This document shows, piece after piece, positions 59,801-64,000 of a DNA stretch of 64,000 nucleotides. Made by a program: the position numbers and the translations under genes. The notes below the pieces were generated by a model. The model was given only the letters and a program-made list of their open reading frames with translations, was not told where the DNA came from and did not search any database. This stretch comes from Escallonia rubra (lineage: Eukaryota > Streptophyta > Magnoliopsida > Escalloniales > Escalloniaceae). The DNA is taken from positions 245,458-309,457 of the forward strand of contig JAVXUO010002352.1 of NCBI GenBank assembly GCA_033065855.1, given 5' to 3'. Every line of letters starts with the position of its first letter. The stretch's first letter is position 1.

Positions 59801-62800
59801 TTATAGTTGATGAATTCCTCATCCAGACCAATTTAACAAAAAAATCAAATACAAAGGAGCTGCTCACTGGTTACTGTTCCGAAGATGGATTGGCGTTTGT
59901 GAGTATGTTGGAAGTGCATATATCTCTGGCTAAGTGGTTATGCTGCAGAACAATTATTGTTCTCCGAGAATCTAATCCATTTGCACTTCATTTTTCTGGC
60001 ACATATTGTGCCAAAAAAATTGACGTATGTAGCTTTTGTTCTCTGATTTTCCATGTAAGCATTTTTTGACCAGATGACCTGGACATAAAGGGTGTGCAAA
60101 GTCGTTCCTGCACCATCAGGATCTCAAAATTTTTTAAGAGGAAAATTTCATTACAGATATCTTAAATTGGCCGCAATACCGAGTATATTAATCCTGAATG
60201 GTATTGGTATTTTTGGTATATCGTACCGGTAGATACCGGTTTCAACCAAAATCCAACTCAATAGCGATCATATCCTAATTCTTTTTGGTAAGGATCAAAC
60301 CCTAATTGAAAACTCCCATTTAACAAACCCTTATTTAAGTTCTAAAACCTAATGAACCAAGAGAAACACTAATTTTGAAAACCGTCATATCTAGAATATC
60401 CTACAGATGGCCTATACAAGAGAAGAGGAGATGGATAGCGAAGGATGTTAGCTGATTGTAGAGAGAGGATCGGGGAGTCAGAACATCATAGAAAGAAAAA
60501 CATACCTGTGAAGCTGGCCGAGAAAGAGGAGACTGACCGAGTGAGCACTAATGAAGTCTGAAGAAGTTGGAGGCGACTGAGTCTGAGCGTGGGAAGAGCT
60601 TTTTAACTAGCAGCTGGTATAAAAGAACTTGGGATCCACATTTTTGAAAAAAGTCACCTAACAATCCCGAACCTAAAACCGAGGTTTCCAAAAATCCAAT
60701 CCGTGACCAATACCGAATACAGAATTGCGAATACCGAATTAATTTGGTATGGTTCAGTACTTCAGTACATACCATATCGTGCACTCACCTACCTGGATGT
60801 TATACCTTTGCCAACATTGGTTCGCAATAGCCTGCTGTAGAGATATGCGTTTTTAGACCTATACAAGCAGCCCAGCCATTTTAGTTAGTTTCACTCTTAT
60901 AAGGCAACACAAATAGCAAGTAAAATTAAACACATTAAATTGTACAACGAAAGACTTGAGGATTTCCTGAATTTTGCTTTGTTATATCTCGCACAGGTAG
61001 GACTAACAATCTTCATATACTTGTGGCAGGGACGAATCCCTGCTATGTCAAGGATTAGCACTGAATGATGACTTACAGCGACTACTAGCCAAACACGAAT
61101 CTCTTATTTCTGGAACTCCCATTGTGACGGAGAAATCAAAACCTGTGCTTGTTCGAGCACTGGTACCAGTAGATGCTCCTCTTATTGATACAGGAGAGAG
61201 CAAACAGACTAGTGGGGGGTAAATAAATTTTCGTAAACTGATTCTGTTTACATATTAACTGTGTAGGGATTATTACTGGAATTGCCCAGTTGAATTTGTT
61301 AATATTCTCGATTTAAATTATTGTTGAGTATGTATTATGTTTGATAGATTCTGTTGCATGAAGTTTTTTTGGCAAAGTTGGGTCAGCCATGTTTTGTCTG
61401 TCTTTCATTGAGTTTTTTAAATAGAATATTTTTGCTCCTGATTTCAAAGCAATGATGGCTATTTGATGGCGGTGTCGTAAAGAGATGTTCGATTATCTTG
61501 CTCACAGTATTGCATGGATTAATTTGCAGATCTACCTCTGCTGCTGGGAAGCAGTTGTCAGCTCTTGCTCCTCCAGCAACTAATGGTCCATCAACAGTTC
61601 CGGCAAAGGCGGATCCGAACAGGGACCTTTTGAGTGGAGATGACTTTAGCTCGCCTAAGGCTGAAAATTCTCTGGCTATTGTTCCCATGGGGGAACCTCA
61701 GCCGACTAATCCTGTATCTCAGAATGCCCTTGCTCTTGTAGACATGTTTTCACAGAGTAGCAGCACTCAATCTCACAATCCACCTGGACAAACATATTCT
61801 TCAACACCACAATTTCAGCAGCCTCAGAATTTTCAACCTCAGCAAACCCCACCATACCCAAATGGTAATGTACCCAACATGGCGGTTCCGCAATACGAGC
61901 AGTCCCTCTATGCACAAGGCACAAGCTCTGCTTGGAATGGCCAGATAGTCCAGCAGCAGCAGCAGCAGCAGCCACCTTCTCCTGGCTATGGTTAGTGAGA
62001 GATAATATACCACATGCATCCTACAGTGTAGCTCTACATGTATGACCTGGACTACTCATCATGTGAAATGCGGGGTCATGTATTTTTCTGAATTTTAAGT
62101 CTTGAATAGTGTCGATGGTAACGTGTTGGTGCCTCCCTGTTGCTTTAGATTTTAATTGGTTTTTGAACAGGTAGTCAGAGTAGTGGATCACTACCACCTC
62201 CGCCCTGGGAAGCTCAGGCAGCAGATAATGGTTACCAGTACTCTCAGCCAATGCAAGTTAGTCAGATAGTTTCCCAACCGGTGCTGAGTGGCACATATAC
62301 TCAAGGATCACAGTATATGGGGAATGACCAGGGTATTTACGCTCAACCAATGCGAAGTGGCAATATGCCAGGGATCAATAACCAGGGTATGTACAGTCAA
62401 CCAATGGCAAGTGGCAACCTGCAAGGGATCGATAACCAGGCTGTTCAGGGTAACTTTTTTCCTCAACCAGTACAAGGAGGCCAGTCCATGGGTATTCTTC
62501 CACAGCAAGTGCAATCTGGCCAGATGGCCTTCATGTATCCTCAGCAGATGTATAGCAACCAAATGCCGGGCTACGGCTATGGCTACGGTTACGGCTATGG
62601 GCAGCAACAGAATACTCAGTTCCTTGATCAGAGAATGTCAGGGTTATCTGTACGGGACGACAGTATCCTGAGGAATTCATCTCACCTGTCCGCTTTATCC
62701 TACGTTCCATCAGGGAAGCCCAAAAAGCCAGAGGACAAGCTGTTCGGGGACCTGGTTGACATTGCAAAGTTTAAGCCAACGCAAAACAATTCTGGTAGAG

Positions 62801-62814
62801 CCGGCAGCATGTGA
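41860..62814 (+). CDS. TOL9: TOM1-like protein (TOL9-type), VHS and GAT domains, ten coding exons
   Basis: Coding exons: 41860-41960, 55566-55644, 56489-56587, 56682-56795, 57020-57180, 58719-58800, 59156-59241, 61030-61218, 61530-61990, 62171-62814. All introns are GT-AG and phases join to 2016 nt, 671 residues, near the usual length of Arabidopsis TOL9. The protein starts [23 protein letters not shown] (about 8-140) includes [20 protein letters not shown] and [19 protein letters not shown] (about 180-270) includes [15 protein letters not shown] and [17 protein letters not shown]. The tail is Gln/Pro-rich with a [11 protein letters not shown] run and ends near [19 protein letters not shown] proteins act in place of ESCRT-0: they bind ubiquitinated membrane cargo and pass it to multivesicular bodies for vacuolar degradation. 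No break is seen. Exon 1 lies 13.6 kb from exon 2. Assignment to TOL9 over other TOLs rests on the tail and is likely, not proven. Confidence 0.92.
42173..42404. mobile_element. Decayed Stowaway-like MITE in unit A
   Basis: TA-CCCCCTCTTTTCTATTGG at the left and AATGCAGGGAG-TA at the right, with inner similarity to the clearer copy at 45258-45475. Confidence 0.6.
43318..44101. mobile_element. hAT-like element of the CTATGAAGCAC family in unit A
   Basis: The left end is CTATGAAGCACGGGTGCGGC. The right end, read inversely, is CTAGGATGCAAGAACTCCGG. It interrupts the alignment with units B and C exactly between 'ggcctgtgt' and 'attaaggtgtctgg'. The family resembles the element at 57417-58266. No clear target duplication is seen. 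Confidence 0.6.
44942..45045 (+). pseudogene. Decayed duplicate of TOL9 exon 1
   Basis: It aligns along its length with exon 1 (41860-41960). After the ATG an extra T shifts the frame; beyond it the copy reads [20 protein letters not shown] and [12 protein letters not shown] against [20 protein letters not shown] and [12 protein letters not shown]. The splice donor is gone: AC-GTAATGC in exon 1 is AC-AATGC here. It cannot serve as an alternative first exon. Confidence 0.88.
45258..45475. mobile_element. Stowaway-like MITE in unit B
   Basis: CTCCCTCCATTCCTCTGG at the left and TTATGAACGGAGGGAG at the right, flanked by TA on both sides (45256-45257 and 45476-45477). Confidence 0.8.
47610..47816. 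mobile_element. Stowaway-like MITE in unit C, opposite orientation
   Basis: CTCCCTTTGAC at the left and AACAGAGGGAG at the right. The reverse complement of its inner sequence aligns with the MITE of unit B ('ttgactttactc...ttcaccctagtttgacttgc' against 'ttgactttactc...ttaccctaggttgacttgc'). The left TA is kept; the right one has decayed to AA. Confidence 0.7.
47873..48493. mobile_element. hAT-like insertion in unit C
   Basis: The left text CTGCGGTGGAGCTAGAAATT resembles the common hAT end CAGTGGCGGAGCTAGAAATT. The right text TCGATCCCTGCAG is a poor inverse match. It interrupts the alignment of units B and C. The candidate duplication (ACAACTGT and CCGACAGT) matches at only 5 of 8 bases. Confidence 0.5.
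51215..51231 (+). repeat. G17 homopolymer in intron 1
   Basis: Seventeen consecutive G in unit C; the corresponding place in units A and B has no such run. Confidence 0.9.
52508..52830 (+). other. Plastid 23S rRNA fragment in the nucleus (NUPT)
   Basis: The sequence from ATGACCACGATGAAGCTTGG through CAGAGCTAGCTGGTTCTCCC, GCAGTTGACTGGACATCTAG and GACCTCAAAATAACAGGGGT to ACAGCCCGGATCACCAGCTA is the plant chloroplast 23S rRNA. Both edges break off in mid-gene, so this is a transferred fragment and not an rRNA gene. A few changes against the conserved form (for example AAATCGTGG) suggest it is not very recent. Confidence 0.93.
52831..53984. other. Intron 1 sequence of unknown origin
   Basis: Contains a plus-strand stretch near 53053-53175 reading [20 protein letters not shown] and [20 protein letters not shown], which looks protein-like (possibly hAT: '...aa.yLNP...'). 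A minus frame at 53265-53606 ([20 protein letters not shown]...) is unassigned. Neither can be named with confidence. Confidence 0.35.
53985..54945 (-). mobile_element. RTE-type LINE fragment, reverse transcriptase and 3' end
   Basis: The minus strand reads [63 protein letters not shown], then W-GMFCADDI (near 54590). This matches the plant RTE RT core (..FIDLEKAYDRVPR.., GLHQGSALSP, MDEL, FADDI). At the other end, minus-strand 'cccaacttttgagacgggc' and a 'gatgatg' tail resemble RTE 3' ends. Stops and frameshifts show it is dead. It is 5'-truncated, as LINEs often are. Confidence 0.75.
55126..55156 (+). repeat. C13A18 homopolymer junction
   Basis: Thirteen C directly followed by eighteen A in intron 1. 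Confidence 0.9.
57417..58266. mobile_element. hAT-like element, 850 bp, in intron 5 of TOL9
   Basis: Ends are CTAAGAAGCAC and GTGCTTCATAG, flanked by the perfect 8-bp duplication GTTAATAA (57409-57416 and 58267-58274), which fits hAT. Both subterminal regions carry 'ggtgcggatacg' and 'gcacccgcacc' motifs. The interior has a (CTT)n stretch that gives a long Arg-rich frame on minus (57875-58210), a composition artefact. No transposase. Confidence 0.85.
58859..58878 (+). repeat. G20 homopolymer in intron 6
   Basis: Twenty consecutive G, about 60 bp after the exon 6 donor. Confidence 0.9.
59351..59676. mobile_element. hAT-like MITE, 326 bp, in intron 7 of TOL9
   Basis: CTATGTTACATGGACTC at the left is matched perfectly by GAGTCCATGTAACATAG at the right (17-bp inverted repeat). 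Flanks CTTTAAAT (59343-59350) and CTTTCAAT (59677-59684) agree at 7 of 8 bases. The subterminal parts carry 'gtgtcggactcg'-type motifs. Confidence 0.85.
60086..60791. mobile_element. hAT-like element, 706 bp, in intron 7 of TOL9
   Basis: The left end is TAAAGGGTGTGCAAAG. The right end, read inversely, is TAGGTGAGTGCACGATATGG, an imperfect repeat of the TAGGGGTGTGCACG type. Flanks CCTGGACA and CCTGGATG agree at 6 of 8 bases. Subterminal sequence is full of 'ggtattggta' and 'ataccgaat' motifs, a usual pattern in such elements. Confidence 0.65.
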
Positions 62815-64000
62815 TGATGTCCAAATGTCCGGTTTTGCAATTTTTGGTTAACTTGCTTTCATACGTTTTGCTTTGTATTTTTTATGTTGAGATTTTTTTT
62901 CAATACATACAATCTTCTCTTTTGGCCCATATGGTCTGCTTGTTTATACATTTTATGTACATTGTTAGGGAAAAGTTTGGAAAACTCTAATTATGATAGG
63001 TTGAATTAATAGGTTTCAGTTTGTTTTCTTATTCTTGGAAACCTTGAGGGAAGCAGTTGTTAATATATTATCAGAATATTTGTGACGACCTATCTGATGG
63101 AGTTATTAAAGCTTTCAAGAGGCTGCAAACATAGCAACGAACACACAAGGTCGCTGATAAATGCGCTTTGGGTTAAGTTTTCCGTGCCTGTTCATATTTA
63201 ATTTACATTATCAGTGACTGAAGTTATTCTATCTTACTAGTGCATCTGGTTGGGAACATTTTCTAATTTGAATGTTCAGATTGGTTAAATGTTGCAACGG
63301 GAAAATGTTCCAAATCCTTCGGGCTGCTGCATACGGATCCGTTCCTTCAGATTACCATGAGGGAAGACAGTCCTCACATGGAATCTATTTCCTTCACTAC
63401 CTGACTACTAACCAGTAATTAGTAGTTTCATTTGCACCATTACTTTCTATTTCCTTCACAAGCAAAGTTTACAAGCAATTAACCCCATTATGGAAGGAGC
63501 TGTAACAAACGAACTCTACCACCCCTGTAAAACTAGAAAGCTAATCAGGAGGCTATAATTTTTTTTTTTGATTGAACTGAGAAATATATACCAACCCAAA
63601 AGAGATTACAAAAGGTTCCTGATATCAGAGTTTATGTTGCACACTATATAGAAGAAAATTACTGAAAGAAATGCGTAATACACATGAAGGAGCAAAACAC
63701 CACTGAGGCACGACACCAGCATTTGCGAACTCAGGGATGCAAAGTAGACCAAAGATCTCCGAACCAATCTTGTTTGATACCTTTGCCTGAGGTAGAAGCA
63801 AAATACGCCAGAGCCAATGATAGATCCAAAGCAGAGTCCGTGCCTTGGGAGATGTGCATAGAATGCACCTCCCTACTATAGTGAGGTATGTTACACAAAA
63901 ATTCCTGGGAAGACTCATTTCTCAGATCCAGAGATTTCATCTGCATGATTAAATCCGAGTAAGAAACAAGTAAAATAATATGTAGGGTTAATTACACTTA
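62815..64000 (+). other. 3' UTR of TOL9 and downstream flank, no gene seen
   Basis: The T-rich stretch after the stop, with 'caatacatac' near 62901, is the probable 3' UTR and polyadenylation region. Downstream, 63560-63960 has minus-strand frames (QGTDSALDLSLALAYFASTS...) that I do not recognise; they could be a 3' end of a neighbouring gene or chance. Confidence 0.4.

Noticed and set aside
1..64000. CRISPR arrays, bacterial operons, riboswitches, tRNA genes
   Set aside because: No regularly spaced short repeats, no operon structure and no tRNA-like cloverleaf with A/B boxes were recognised. The sequence is plant nuclear DNA.

Overview
The window is repeat-rich plant nuclear DNA, most likely from a eudicot. 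The evidence is one intact plant gene with a large intron set (a TOM1-like, TOL9-type protein), a decayed plant 2-oxoglutarate/Fe(II) dioxygenase gene, a plastid 23S rRNA fragment, and plant-type CACTA, hAT, Stowaway, Helitron, RTE and Tork-type Ty1/copia elements. No bacterial-style operon, CRISPR array or origin is visible.

Left part (1-18.9 kb): nested transposons. A broken hAT transposase (minus strand) enters from the left edge. It adjoins a CACTA transposase fragment (DUF4216) that is cut by the end of another hAT element. That hAT holds a Stowaway-like MITE, and the MITE holds a 2.8-kb solo LTR with a perfect 5-bp target duplication. A large CACTA element follows, with a transposase_21 region on plus, a DUF4218 region inverted to minus, then DUF4216, a transposase_24-like region and a terminal repeat on plus. 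A complete but dead Ty1/copia element (8189-15518) sits inside the inverted DUF4218 region, and its gag is split by a 2.5-kb non-autonomous CACTA element.

Middle (18.9-41.3 kb): a degenerate telomere-like tract, a 993-bp non-autonomous hAT with a perfect 8-bp duplication, and a dioxygenase pseudogene on plus (22597-25426) with a hAT in its first intron. Next come a CACTA terminus, a small Helitron, and an old copia reverse transcriptase split by a younger copia element (27933-32762, minus; LTRs about 94-95% identical by hand count). About 8 kb without genes follows, with a second, diverged long-LTR-like region and a second Helitron 3' end.

Right part (41.3-64 kb): one full-length gene on plus, ten coding exons joining to a 671-residue TOL9-like protein with VHS, GAT and a Gln/Pro-rich tail. 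Its 13.6-kb first intron is built from three diverged tandem copies of a roughly 3-kb unit. The second copy carries a decayed duplicate of exon 1. The same intron holds a plastid rRNA insertion and an RTE-type LINE, and later introns hold several hAT-like elements.

The only gene that looks functional is the TOL9-like one. Every other protein-coding trace is a transposon remnant or a pseudogene. All family names rest on motif recognition by eye; no search was run.
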